Part shown: in pieces, positions 1-8,040 of the stretch
Layout: every line of letters begins with the position of its first letter
Numbering within the stretch: the first letter of the stretch is position 1
Source: Sagittula marina
Lineage (GTDB): Bacteria; Pseudomonadota; Alphaproteobacteria; Rhodobacterales; Rhodobacteraceae
Direction of reading: 5' to 3'
Length of the DNA: 64,000 nt
Assembly: GCF_014196795.1 (NCBI RefSeq)
Contig: NZ_JACIEJ010000002.1
Location: 310,001 to 374,000, forward strand
Notes under the pieces: model-generated
What the model was told of the DNA's origin: nothing
The model's database searches: none
Seen by the model: only the letters and a program-made list of their open reading frames with translations
Translations under genes and position numbers: made by a program

Positions 1-328
1 CGTCATCGTCGACGGCGACCACCGCTTCCGCAATGCGCGCGATCACAGCCGACGAGTAGCCAAACCCCGTGCCCAGATCGAGCACCAGATCGGAGTTGGA
101 AAGATTCAACGCGTCCAGCATCTTGGCGAACAGACGCGGGTCCAGCAGGACACGGCCGTGGCCCAGGTCTACGTGTTCGCTGACATAGGCCGCCTCAATC
201 TTGTCGCGGGGCACAAATGCCTCGCGCGGGACCGTCAGCATCGCATCGATGATCGGGAATTCGGTGACATCAGACGGACGCACTTGCGTGTCGACCATCA
301 TGCGGCGTCGTGTGGCAAAGTCGCTCAT
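1..328 (-). CDS. pcm: protein-L-isoaspartate O-methyltransferase, 5' part (cut by window start)
   Basis: Reading leftward from an ATG at 328, the frame stays open to the window edge (about 109 codons). The N-terminus contains the [11 protein letters not shown] segment typical of the alphaproteobacterial PCMT family, and a SAM-binding motif ([14 protein letters not shown]) lies near residue 90. The family repairs isoaspartyl residues in damaged proteins in the cytoplasm, using S-adenosylmethionine. A purine-rich stretch (GAAAGAG) precedes the start. The C-terminal part is outside the window, so intactness cannot be judged. The family call is firm; whether the protein is catalytically active is not visible here. 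Confidence 0.85.
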   Translation of the reverse strand, partial: MSDFATRRRMMVDTQVRPSDVTEFPIIDAMLTVPREAFVPRDKIEAAYVSEHVDLGHGRVLLDPRLFAKMLDALNLSNSDLVLDLGTGFGYSSAVIARIAEAVVAVDDD

Positions 329-960
329 GCACTAAACTCTTTCGTTCAGAGACGTTGAATGCGTTCTGCCACAATCAAACGGATGCGGCAATGTCCCAGC
401 CCATCAAACTTGCGACGAAGGTGACGAAGTCACGGAAATGTGGCGTGGCCTGTTGCGAAAAGGCCGCTGAACATTTGCGGTGCAAATCGTTAAGTCCACC
501 GGCAGACCACGCCGGACCGCCCTGCTGGACGTGGTTCACATGCCCACTGCCGCCTGAGCAGCGTGGTGACGCGGCGCGCCGCACATCGGGAATACAACGC
601 CGCTAAATCAATCATTTAGACTGCGACGCCCCCCCTGGGGGCTTTGATGCGCAAAGGCTAGACTGCGGGAGGCATCTCGTGGCTCCAACGTAGGCGTCGT
701 TCTGCATGAGCAGGCCCATCGCGCCGGGATAGAACACCGAGACTTGGCCGGCCTGCAACGAAGCACTGAAGCAGCGTGGCCCCCTGACGATCCCCAGACC
801 TACAGGGCATTTCGGCACGAAATGTGCCGAGAGGATGGTTGGCTCCGGACATGGTCTGGGTGCCGCCGCCAAACAACGAGAGCATTTGCGATGAATGTTA
901 CGCGTCTGCAAACCGCAGGACGGGGACACTGAAAGGGATGACGCAAGGGCTTGAAAATAT
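329..960. other. intergenic stretch, no supported gene
   Basis: 632 bases between the methyltransferase start and tRNA-Cys. Short open frames exist on both strands, but none has a recognisable protein family, a good ribosome site or a consistent start. A short C-run/G-run hairpin near 629-643 lacks a proper T tract. The region should also hold the pcm promoter, but no clear box was recognised. Confidence 0.5.
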
Positions 961-1034
961 TGGAGGCGAGTACCGGAATCGAACCGGTGTACACGGATTT
1001 GCAATCCGCTGCGTCACCACTCCGCCAACTCGCC
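961..1034 (-). tRNA. tRNA-Cys (anticodon GCA)
   Basis: The minus strand gives a complete 74-nt cloverleaf starting GGCGAGU and ending ACUCGCC-UCCA, with CCA encoded. The acceptor stem pairs GGCGAGU with ACUCGCC. The T loop is GGTTCGATTCC. The anticodon stem-loop GGATTGCAAATCC presents GCA, which reads Cys codons. It is a single gene with no other tRNA nearby. Confidence 0.95.
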
Positions 1035-1713
1035 TTTCAAAGCACTTAGTTTGCTGCCATGAGGTGGTGTCAAACGGCAGTGCGCACTCTCTATTTCTGT
1101 TCTGCTCTGTTCGCAAGTGTGATTTCGCGCAATTTTTGGGCCTGTCCCGCCCGCGCATTCTGCCGGACCTCCTCGGAGGAGCGCTGAACCATTGCGGCGC
1201 TTGGACCAATGGCGCAGCATTGGTCAACTGTCGGCAGCGTAATGCGCGTTTTGTAGCTCAAAGGTACCCGTTTGCTCATGCAAGCCGGAGACCACACCGG
1301 TTGTATGGCAAGAGGCCCGGTTGCAGCGGTACAGCGGGTCATCATGCAGGCGTTTCCGGGCGCATCTGTTCAGAGGCTAACTCCCAACCCTTTAAGCAGA
1401 TGAAACCTGAGACCGCGTTACAGCCATGCGCACTGCATCCGCCGCAACCTGTCTGAAGATCTCGATGCGCGTCTTTGGCTCATTCATCGCAACCATTGCC
1501 CGAAAGAGACCGGGCTGAAATCAGGGTATGACCAAGGCCCCCCGATTGCCCGTTTCGGGGCCGCCCCATCGCGGACCTGCCTCTGGGAGGACCGGGACCG
1601 GGTGAGCCGTTGCGACAGTGGCCGCCGGGCTGTGTTCCGGCGCGGTCGGGTTGTCTTGTCCCGGGTCTCTCTTAGATCGCGGGCTCCCCCCTCAGATTTG
1701 GCGAACGATCGCT
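1035..1713. other. intergenic stretch, no supported gene
   Basis: 679 bases between tRNA-Cys and the phosphopantetheinyl transferase stop codon. Several open frames cross it, but they differ in strand and frame and none shows a family motif. It is the left border of the accessory cluster. No transposase remnant or direct repeat of the tRNA end was found by eye. Confidence 0.5.
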
Positions 1714-2457
1714 TTAAGCCGCGCCGCACCGACCCTGACCAAAGGGGCCCGCCGTGCACTGCGTCATGACCTGCTTGCCCCTCCATGAAACCTTGATGGT
1801 CAAGATCTGGCCAGCGGGCAGGCCCGGTGCCAGATTCCGGGTAAGACGTAGGCGCGCGCGGGATGCATCTGGAGGCTGTAGCAGCTCGGCAGCGTCGAAG
1901 CCGAACCGCCGACCGACCGTCGGGAACAGGGCCTTGTAAAGCGCCTCTTTGGCGGAAAAGGCGGTTGTCACCGCGGCGTCGCTTAATTGCATTGCGCGCT
2001 CTGCTTCGGTCAGGGCGACCTGCCTGATTGCATCGCCGCGCGCCCCGGTGGCCAGATGTTCAATATCCAGACCCAGATCGCAGGGCCTGCGCGTCACCCA
2101 AACACCGACGCTGCCTTGCGAATGGGTAATCGACCCTCGAAGCCCCTTGGCAAATACCGGCTCTCCCAACGCGCCGCGGGTGGGCGGCGCGCCAGAGGAC
2201 CCAAGCAGCGTCATGGCGCGCTTCGCCAGAACGCGACCGGCCAGAAACTCTGCCTGACGCTTGGCAACCGCCTGCCCAAACTCTGGTGGAAGGACGACAC
2301 CATGGCGGTCAAGATCGAAAGGGTCGTAACGGGCCACATCATATTTTGCCGTCAGCAAAACCTCGTCCGTTGTCCGGACAAGACACGTCTCGCCGGTCAG
2401 CCAGCTTGCTGTCGCAGTGTCTGTCAAAAGGACAGGTCCGCGCCCAATCCAGACCAT
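1714..2457 (-). CDS. 4'-phosphopantetheinyl transferase (Sfp/EntD type)
   Basis: This 247-residue protein has the family signatures in order: GSITHS at 108-113, GLDIE at 129-133 (Mg2+-binding acidic residues) and FSAKEALYKA at 167-176. The family moves phosphopantetheine from CoA onto the serine of carrier proteins. Two carrier proteins lie in the same cluster (13623-13859 and 29647-29910), so this is the obvious enzyme for activating them. Its start overlaps the end of the upstream exported-protein gene by 34 nt, which implies coupled expression in a three-gene minus-strand operon with the hydroxylase. The length is normal and the motifs are intact. Confidence 0.92.
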   Translation of the reverse strand: MVWIGRGPVLLTDTATASWLTGETCLVRTTDEVLLTAKYDVARYDPFDLDRHGVVLPPEFGQAVAKRQAEFLAGRVLAKRAMTLLGSSGAPPTRGALGEPVFAKGLRGSITHSQGSVGVWVTRRPCDLGLDIEHLATGARGDAIRQVALTEAERAMQLSDAAVTTAFSAKEALYKALFPTVGRRFGFDAAELLQPPDASRARLRLTRNLAPGLPAGQILTIKVSWRGKQVMTQCTAGPFGQGRCGAA

Positions 2458-3101
2458 GGCGTCACGTGCAACGCCTGCAACTCAGCCTTTACCGTAGTCC
2501 CTGCCTCGGCATCCCCGATCTTTTGATAGCCTTTTAAAAGATTGAACAGCACATAGCCGCGCTCCACCGGGGGCAAGGCAAAGCGATCCGACAACAAGGC
2601 GCTGAAATCCTCGACGAACACGCCGTCGCGGCCCAGAAAGGACGGCGCATAGAGTGCACTCAACCCGCGTTGCATCAGCACGCCGCCGTTGTCGGGATGT
2701 TCTTCGACCAGCTCGTCCAGCGCGGAAATGCCCTTTTTCGCCAGCAAGAGCGCATCCATGTTGCTGCGGGCCTCGCGCGCCTGAATACCGTAGAATGTGG
2801 CGCGGATGGCTTCTACCTCCGGATCCCCTCCGGACGCGTCGGCCAGCGCCTGCAGCTTGTTGGCATAGCGTTTGACGTCTTTCTTCGACAGCTCTGGGGC
2901 GTTTGCCGCCTCGATGAACGTCAATACGGCCAATTCGCGCAATTCCTCCGCGTTCGGGGCGGTTTTTTCCGACAGGCTTGCGAAAAGTGTGGGCACATCC
3001 TGGGCGTGGATCACGGTCGGGATGCTTTCGGCGTGGGCCGATATCGAGATGCTGACAAGCAACATGGCACCGGCAACAGCACGTTTGAATGGGATCTTCA
3101 T
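2424..3101 (-). CDS. exported helical-repeat protein, paralogue of 28301-28987
   Basis: 225 residues with a clear signal peptide (positive MKIPFKRA, hydrophobic core, cleavage after SAHA near residue 24), so it is probably periplasmic. The rest is predicted helical and TPR-like by eye. It shares the stretch HPDNGGVLMQRGLSALYAP almost word for word with the protein at 28301-28987, at the other end of the cluster, and both have the same overall plan. The function is unknown. It lies between the hydroxylase and the phosphopantetheinyl transferase in one operon. A periplasmic partner for lipid or product handling is only a guess. Confidence 0.8.
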   Translation of the reverse strand: MKIPFKRAVAGAMLLVSISISAHAESIPTVIHAQDVPTLFASLSEKTAPNAEELRELAVLTFIEAANAPELSKKDVKRYANKLQALADASGGDPEVEAIRATFYGIQAREARSNMDALLLAKKGISALDELVEEHPDNGGVLMQRGLSALYAPSFLGRDGVFVEDFSALLSDRFALPPVERGYVLFNLLKGYQKIGDAEAGTTVKAELQALHVTPWSGLGADLSF

Positions 3102-3126
3102 GGGATTGCTCCGTCTCTCAAATGGG

Positions 3127-3936
3127 TCAGGCTGTCAGAACGGTTTCGTCTTTTTCGTCTTTCGCACGCGGTTCGGTGGCCGTCGCCTTGTCGAAATTGG
3201 CTTCGTATTCGGGATCGAGCGTGCCCATCAAACGATCCCAGAACAGGAAGTAGAGACCGAAGTTGCAGCCGGGTTTGGTGTGATGGGCTTCGTGCGCGGT
3301 GGCGGTGCCGATCCAGCGGCCCACCCGGTGACGCGCAAAGCCGCGTGGAAAGGTCTCATAGCCAAGGTGGGTGACGACCGCGACCGCCGCATCGGTCCAG
3401 ACGAAGATCAGATAGGCGGTCGGATGTTTCGGCACCAAAAACAAGATCAGCGTGTATGGAATGACCGAGGCAACCAGGGCCTCCAGCGGGTGAATGGACA
3501 GGCCGCTGAGCGGCGTCACCTTGAACGACAGATGATGAACGTGATGCAGATGGGGATAGAGCTTTGGCGTATGCATCATCCGATGTTCCCAATAGAACAT
3601 CGTGTCGCGCAAGAACATCATCAGCAGGATGCTGAAAATGAAGTAGACCCACCCGTAATCGCCGATCTCGCCGTAAAAGTTCAGGTTTGCCCCTAGTCCA
3701 AGAACGATGATCGCGGGGGCGATACAACCGCAGATCACGATGGTCGCCAGCGAGTAGGCGATCTCTCGTCGGATCTGCCGCGACTTGGGCAGCTTGGGCA
3801 GCGGACGCTTGCCCGCGATCCAACGCCGCCCCATCCACAACACGCCGAAGCCGACCAACGCACAGGCGAAATAGCGTATTCCCAGGTCCACGCTGTAGAA
3901 CGCAAGGTTTTCCAACAAAAAGCTATAGTATTCCAT
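3127..3936 (-). CDS. fatty acid hydroxylase / sterol desaturase family membrane protein
   Basis: 269 residues with several membrane segments and the di-iron histidine clusters of the family: HRMMH at 118-122, HLHHVHH at 129-135, His190 and HEAHH at 215-219. These proteins hydroxylate or desaturate lipid chains in the inner membrane. It is the first gene of a minus-strand operon with the exported protein and the phosphopantetheinyl transferase. Its start lies 68 bp from the CAATTGAGGG element at 4004-4021, shared with the divergent hydrolase. Within the cluster it may modify the acyl chain of the product. The substrate is not predictable from sequence. Confidence 0.88.
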   Translation of the reverse strand: MEYYSFLLENLAFYSVDLGIRYFACALVGFGVLWMGRRWIAGKRPLPKLPKSRQIRREIAYSLATIVICGCIAPAIIVLGLGANLNFYGEIGDYGWVYFIFSILLMMFLRDTMFYWEHRMMHTPKLYPHLHHVHHLSFKVTPLSGLSIHPLEALVASVIPYTLILFLVPKHPTAYLIFVWTDAAVAVVTHLGYETFPRGFARHRVGRWIGTATAHEAHHTKPGCNFGLYFLFWDRLMGTLDPEYEANFDKATATEPRAKDEKDETVLTA

Positions 3937-4003
3937 GCGCGCTCTACGTCCTTGCCATTTTCCGGTTGGCTCAAACTATCCACTGCGGTCCAAGCGGGGA
4001 AAA

Positions 4004-4021
4004 TCACACAATTGAGGGGGC
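4004..4021. promoter_or_regulatory. CAATTGAGGG element, site 1 (candidate LuxR operator)
   Basis: ATCACACAATTGAGGGGG lies between the divergent hydroxylase (start 3936) and hydrolase (start 4148). The core CAATTGAGGG recurs upstream of luxI (5218-5227) and upstream of the 25-gene operon (30011-30020). The left half is less symmetrical than in the third copy. Binding by the local LuxR protein is an inference. Confidence 0.55.
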
Positions 4022-4147
4022 GCTGGCGGGCGGTGCGGCCTCTATTTCGGATGCGTATGATGGCGGCGAACACATCCGGGCGATCCGCGCCTCGCAGCGC
4101 GGGGCACATCGCCTCCTGAACCGATCTTGTTTAACAAGGAACGTGAC

Positions 4148-5143
4148 ATGACACTGAACCGGAGCCTGAAGCGCGTGTTGATAGCCCTCTTGTCGACGAT
4201 CGTGATCTTTTTCGTGCTTGCGTGCGGGCTGGTGCTGTCGCAGCCGGTGAAGGCATTGCCGACGGCCGAAACGCTGTCTTTCGAGAGCACCGGCACTGAC
4301 GACGGCGCCTCTGCGCCGCTTTTGCCGTATGAGGCGCGGGATGGCACGATGCTTGCCACGCGCCACTATGCGGGCGCGACTCCGGCCTCGCCCCTGGTGG
4401 TTGTCGTGCACGGATCGGGATGGCACGGCGGTGCGTATACGAGCTTGGGCAAAGGTCTCGCGGAACGCCACGGGTTCGAGGTGCTCGTTCCCGATCTGCG
4501 CGGCCACGGTCCCACGCCAGACCGGCGCGGCGACGTGGATTACATAGGCCAGTTCGAGGATGATCTGGCCGATTTGATCGCCCTTTACCGAAAACCGGGA
4601 CAACCTCTTTATATGGTTGGCCATTCCAGCGGCGGAGGCCTGACCATCCGATTTGCTGGCGGCGCCTATGGTGACATGCTGGACAAGGCGGTTCTGATCG
4701 CGCCATTCCTCAAATACGACGCGCCCACCGCGCGGTCCGATGCAGGCGGTTGGTCGCATGTTCTGACACGGCGTGTGATCGGGTTGAGCATGCTCAATTC
4801 CGTCGGGATCACCGCGCTGAACCGCTTGCACATGATCCAGTTCAACTTTCCGCCCGAGGTCCTGCAGGGACCACAAGGCCAGACGGCGACGCAAAGCTAC
4901 AGCTACCGGCTCAACACATCGTTCGCGCCGCGCAGCGACTATCTTGACGACGTCGCCCGCCTGCCTGATTTCCTTTTGATCGCAGGGACCGAAGACGAAG
5001 CGTTTCGCGCCGAGGCCTATGAACCCACGATGTCGGCGGCCACGTCGAAGGGGACATACCGGCTGATTGATGGGGCCGACCACTTGGGCATCCTTGTGGA
5101 GCCAGAGGCGCTGGACACCATTGGTCGCTTCCTGCAGCGCTGA
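4148..5143 (+). CDS. membrane-anchored alpha/beta hydrolase
   Basis: 331 residues from the ATG at 4148, chosen because AAGGA lies just upstream. An in-frame ATG at 4127 has no such site. One N-terminal membrane segment (about residues 10-30) is followed by the hydrolase fold: oxyanion HGSGWHGG, PDLRGHG, nucleophile GHSSGG with Ser160, and a C-terminal GADH that supplies the histidine. It shares the unusual FNFPPE string with the hydrolase at 12681-13583. Lysophospholipase-like, thioesterase or amide hydrolase roles are all possible. It is transcribed away from the hydroxylase, from a region carrying the shared regulatory element. Confidence 0.85.
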   Translation: MTLNRSLKRVLIALLSTIVIFFVLACGLVLSQPVKALPTAETLSFESTGTDDGASAPLLPYEARDGTMLATRHYAGATPASPLVVVVHGSGWHGGAYTSLGKGLAERHGFEVLVPDLRGHGPTPDRRGDVDYIGQFEDDLADLIALYRKPGQPLYMVGHSSGGGLTIRFAGGAYGDMLDKAVLIAPFLKYDAPTARSDAGGWSHVLTRRVIGLSMLNSVGITALNRLHMIQFNFPPEVLQGPQGQTATQSYSYRLNTSFAPRSDYLDDVARLPDFLLIAGTEDEAFRAEAYEPTMSAATSKGTYRLIDGADHLGILVEPEALDTIGRFLQR

Positions 5144-5211
5144 ATGCGCCTGCGGCATCGTGCCTTTGAGCTCTTGAAAAACAACGCAAAAACGAGCGAC
5201 CCTCGGATCGG

Positions 5212-5229
5212 GGCGCACAATTGAGGGCA
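5212..5229. promoter_or_regulatory. CAATTGAGGG element, site 2 (upstream of luxI)
   Basis: GGCGCACAATTGAGGGCA lies about 80 bp before the luxI start codon. It matches site 1 over CACAATTGAGGG and site 3 over GCAATTGAGGG when offset by one base. A LuxR-type operator here would give the usual positive feedback on signal synthesis, but this is inferred from position and repetition only. Confidence 0.6.
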
Positions 5230-5307
5230 CTCAAAACGTAGCCTCCAACCGTGGGATACCGGAGTGCGGAGCCATCCTTAGTGTTTCCTTAACCAAGGAG
5301 ACAAAAC

Positions 5308-5979
5308 ATGTTCACACTTCTTCAGAATTCGGATTTTGCAGCACATGCCCATCTTCTCGATGCAGCCTTCCGCCTGCGCAAAAAGGTGTTTGCCGACCAA
5401 CTCGGGTGGGACGTTCCCGTGACAGGCGACCGCGAATTTGACCGCTATGATGACGACGCCGCGCAATACCTCGTCTGGTGCAGCGCCGACCGTCAAAGAC
5501 TCTATGGCCTCGTGCGGTTGATCCCGACCAGCGCGCCGACGCTGCTTTTCGATGTGTTTGGTGCCACGCATGGCAACGATCCGGCGCTGGTGTCCGACAC
5601 CACGTTCGAAGGCACGCGCATGTGTCTTGACGACGACCGGATCGCCGAAGATTTCCCAAATCTCGGCGCCGGTGCCGGGTTCGGGCTGTTGCTGCTGGCC
5701 CTGTGCGAAGCAGGTCTGGCGCTGGGGATCGACCGCCTGGTGTCGAACTTTGAACCGGCCATGGCCCGCATCTACAAAAGGGCTGGTCTGGGCTATCATC
5801 TGCATGGAAAAGCCGATGGATACGGCGCGCGCCCCGTGTGTTGCGCGTCGTTCGACGTCACCCGTTCGGTTTTGTCCGACATGCGCGCCAAGCTCGGCAT
5901 TGACCTGCCGGTCTTCAAATCCATGCCCGGTTTCACCCCCCTGCCCCAGGCGCCTCGGACAATCGAAGCTGCGCTGTAG
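5308..5979 (+). CDS. luxI: acyl-homoserine-lactone synthase (LuxI family)
   Basis: 223 residues. All the residues that define the family are present at the canonical positions: Arg24, Phe28, Trp34, Asp45, Asp48, Arg70, Phe84, Glu101 and Arg104. The enzyme makes N-acyl-homoserine lactones from SAM and an acyl-ACP or acyl-CoA in the cytoplasm. A strong AAGGAG precedes the ATG. The only LuxR-type gene in the window is 24 kb away (30099-30845), with the biosynthetic genes in between. The acyl chain length of the signal cannot be read from the sequence. The CAATTGAGGG element lies 80 bp upstream. Confidence 0.96.
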   Translation: MFTLLQNSDFAAHAHLLDAAFRLRKKVFADQLGWDVPVTGDREFDRYDDDAAQYLVWCSADRQRLYGLVRLIPTSAPTLLFDVFGATHGNDPALVSDTTFEGTRMCLDDDRIAEDFPNLGAGAGFGLLLLALCEAGLALGIDRLVSNFEPAMARIYKRAGLGYHLHGKADGYGARPVCCASFDVTRSVLSDMRAKLGIDLPVFKSMPGFTPLPQAPRTIEAAL

Positions 5980-6046
5980 CGCCCCCCTTGAACCAGCGGG
6001 CGCAGCTTGGCGCGTCTGCCATATTCACGATCGGGACCTCCCTCGT

Positions 6047-6607
6047 TTGCCTCACACAGCCAATCCCTTTGATCTGTTCTGGTTCGCCAATCGCGGCAAT
6101 TTTCATGAACAGGGCCGCGCCTTGGGTCTTTTGGAAAAAGACCTGTCGAAGAACGCCGACGACTTGATGACACAGGTTTGCAAAGCCTGCCTGCTGATCC
6201 AGACCTCTCAGGATTGGGAAGCCGTCGACCACCGTCAACGCGCGATTTCTGTTGCATTGGACATGATCCGCGAGACCCGGCCCGCTGTGTCACGCCAGAC
6301 CCGGCGGCGGATCGAATTTGCGGTTGGGATTTCCCTGGCGCAATTGCCACCCACGGTCAGGCTCGACGACGTCAGTTCCGGCATACTGCGTCACCTTCTA
6401 AGTTCCGGCAACCTGGAGGCGGATTTCACTCCGTCGCAACGGCTTGAAACCCATGTCGCGTTCAGCGCCGTGTGCCTGGCGGAGGGCGAGGCCGAGGATG
6501 CAAGCGCTGCGTTCGTGGCGGCGAAAGAGCTGGGCCTGGAGCAAGCTGTCGCAGCTTTCGAAGACTACCAATTCCTGCGGTCCGCGCGTGACAGGCAAGA
6601 GGATTGA
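6047..6607 (+). CDS. unknown helical protein downstream of luxI (TTG start)
   Basis: A 186-residue frame follows luxI by 67 nt on the same strand. No ATG is available near the N-terminus. The best start is TTG at 6047, about ten bases after GGGA; the first in-frame ATGs would lose the conserved-looking beginning (PFDLFWFANRGNF). The sequence is largely helical, and its C-terminal half has TPR-like spacing (ETHVAFSAVCLAEGEAEDAS). It has no signal peptide. Probably co-transcribed with luxI. The family is not recognised. The gene is likely real because the opposite strand is empty here, but its start is uncertain. Confidence 0.6.
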   Translation: MPHTANPFDLFWFANRGNFHEQGRALGLLEKDLSKNADDLMTQVCKACLLIQTSQDWEAVDHRQRAISVALDMIRETRPAVSRQTRRRIEFAVGISLAQLPPTVRLDDVSSGILRHLLSSGNLEADFTPSQRLETHVAFSAVCLAEGEAEDASAAFVAAKELGLEQAVAAFEDYQFLRSARDRQED

Positions 6608-6649
6608 CCGGGCACCGGTCGGACCAGAAACGGTTCGACAGGTGCCCGG
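6608..6649. terminator. stem-loop between converging luxI and biosynthetic operons
   Basis: A perfect 9-bp inverted repeat (CCGGGCACC at 6608-6616, GGTGCCCGG at 6641-6649) fills most of the gap between two converging genes. It has no long T run on either side, so it may be a weak bidirectional terminator or an mRNA-end stabiliser. Confidence 0.4.
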
Positions 6650-6667
6650 CCTCTGGTTGGGCGGGTT

Positions 6668-7189
6668 TCAGTCAGCCAATGCAAGGTCGGGCATCGGGTC
6701 GAACCCCAGCGCCGCCAGGTCCTGTCCACATGCGGCGAACCGCGTCGCCGCGGCGTCCGCATTGTGCAAGGTCAGCACCAATTCGTTTTGCCCGGTTTCC
6801 ATCGGGTGACGCACCAGCCCTTCCTGCATGACCAGAACGCGCGCCCCCCGTGACACTTGCCGCGCCGTTTCCATCGCCAGATCTGCCACCAGAAACAATC
6901 GGTCGTCATAGTAGCGTTTGGGAAAGCGCATCGCCCCGGGCACCCGCAAGGTCGTCAAGAGCACGTCGTAGTCGTCGTCAAGATGCGCTTCGATGGCCGC
7001 AAGCACGCGGTCCAGGATCTGGTACTTTTGCGAGAACGATACAAGGATCGGCGCCCATCTGGATTGCGCCATGGCCCGGTAGGCGGCGAAGTCGTCGGCG
7101 GTTTCCAATTGCAGCGAATTGAAGTCGCCCGAAATCACCTGATCCGGATAAGGACGGTGGCGCAGTTGAGAGTGGTAAGCCAAGGTCAT
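6668..7189 (-). CDS. ketosynthase-associated small protein A (unknown family)
   Basis: 173 residues from the ATG at 7189, which overlaps the stop of the preceding ketosynthase-like gene (ATGA). It is the last gene of the 25-gene operon. It is clearly a paralogue of 21439-21966: both contain an ARVLVM/VQVLVI strand followed by (E)xxVRH, about 15 residues of variable sequence and an L-x-L-x-N-A segment, and both end with a GLG/GLGF motif. Each copy directly follows one of the two 284-residue ketosynthase-like proteins, so the pair probably acts as a complex. There is no signal peptide or membrane segment. I cannot assign a family. Confidence 0.75.
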   Translation of the reverse strand: MTLAYHSQLRHRPYPDQVISGDFNSLQLETADDFAAYRAMAQSRWAPILVSFSQKYQILDRVLAAIEAHLDDDYDVLLTTLRVPGAMRFPKRYYDDRLFLVADLAMETARQVSRGARVLVMQEGLVRHPMETGQNELVLTLHNADAAATRFAACGQDLAALGFDPMPDLALAD

Positions 7190-8040
7190 GCCGCCTCCTC
7201 CACCGTTGGAACGGCCATATCGTGCAGCAGCGCAAACCGACCCTTTGGATTGAGTCGCAGCTTGGCATAGGTCCAATAGCCGTTCAGGGCGACAGACGTG
7301 GCGAAATAGGTCGTGTCCTGCCAGTTGCGCCCGCGCACCACCTCTTCGATAAGTCCGACCCAGGGGTCCGCACCAAAACAATGGCCCCAGTCATCTACCA
7401 GATTTTCAGTGCGTTGCGCCTCTGGCACGATCTTTGTGTACATCGCCGCAATGTCGCGCGGGAAATAGGGCGGCACCAGAATGACGTCCGGCTGCTGCTG
7501 GGACACTCTGCGCAGGTCGAGACAAAATTCGCCAAAGGCATTCACCGACTTGGCCATGTGGCATTCGACCTGGTTTTCGCGGCCCACAGTCAAGACGATG
7601 GTCGCCAGCCCAAACCCCGAGTTGCCCCAGTTCGGATTGCTTTGCCAGTAGCTGATGTTCATCACGTTGATATCGAGGACCGAAAGGGCGATCTGGTCCC
7701 CCGGTTCAAGCTCCTTCAACGCGTAACGCAGACAATAGCCCCAACTGGCGCATTCGTAGCCGGTGATCAGATTGTCGAAGGCCGGCAGCTCCGGCCCGTA
7801 TCTGCGTGTCGCGGCAGCGATATCGGCCCAGTTGAGCCACCCGCTGGTGAACGGAAGATCCAGCATCGTCGACACGACGAAATTGCGTTTGATCCGCGAT
7901 GTGTCCATCCCGGCGACAGCGCCGGCGAGCTGTTCCGCCAGCACCCGGCCGAGCAGATCTGCCGTGGCCGCGCCCCCCTGTCGCGCAACCGGCGCCCAAT
8001 GGCCTGTCTTGCGGTAGAGCGCCGCTGTCAGTTCAAGCAT
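7186..8040 (-). CDS. divergent ketosynthase III-like protein A
   Basis: 284 residues from the ATG at 8040, overlapping the end of the decarboxylase-like gene. The segment GYECASWGYCLRYA (Cys97) matches the thiolase-fold nucleophile region of KAS III enzymes, and a glycine-rich SGFG strand follows at the expected spacing. WGHCFGADPW may supply the histidine. By eye, the position of the family's Asn (GNTSAAS) reads ATSVAL, so the usual Cys-His-Asn triad appears incomplete. It has the same length as the paralogue at 21963-22817. It likely forms or transfers a thioester rather than acting as a standard fatty-acid starter enzyme; this is inferred. Confidence 0.75.
   Translation of the reverse strand: MLELTAALYRKTGHWAPVARQGGAATADLLGRVLAEQLAGAVAGMDTSRIKRNFVVSTMLDLPFTSGWLNWADIAAATRRYGPELPAFDNLITGYECASWGYCLRYALKELEPGDQIALSVLDINVMNISYWQSNPNWGNSGFGLATIVLTVGRENQVECHMAKSVNAFGEFCLDLRRVSQQQPDVILVPPYFPRDIAAMYTKIVPEAQRTENLVDDWGHCFGADPWVGLIEEVVRGRNWQDTTYFATSVALNGYWTYAKLRLNPKGRFALLHDMAVPTVEEAA

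Noticed and set aside
629-643. C-run/G-run hairpin as a terminator
   Set aside because: The loop is only about three nt and there is no T tract of useful length.
961-1034. tRNA-Cys as the integration site of the accessory cluster
   Set aside because: The cluster lies on the 5' side of the tRNA, not its 3' end, no integrase is present, and I found no repeat of the tRNA end near 31000.
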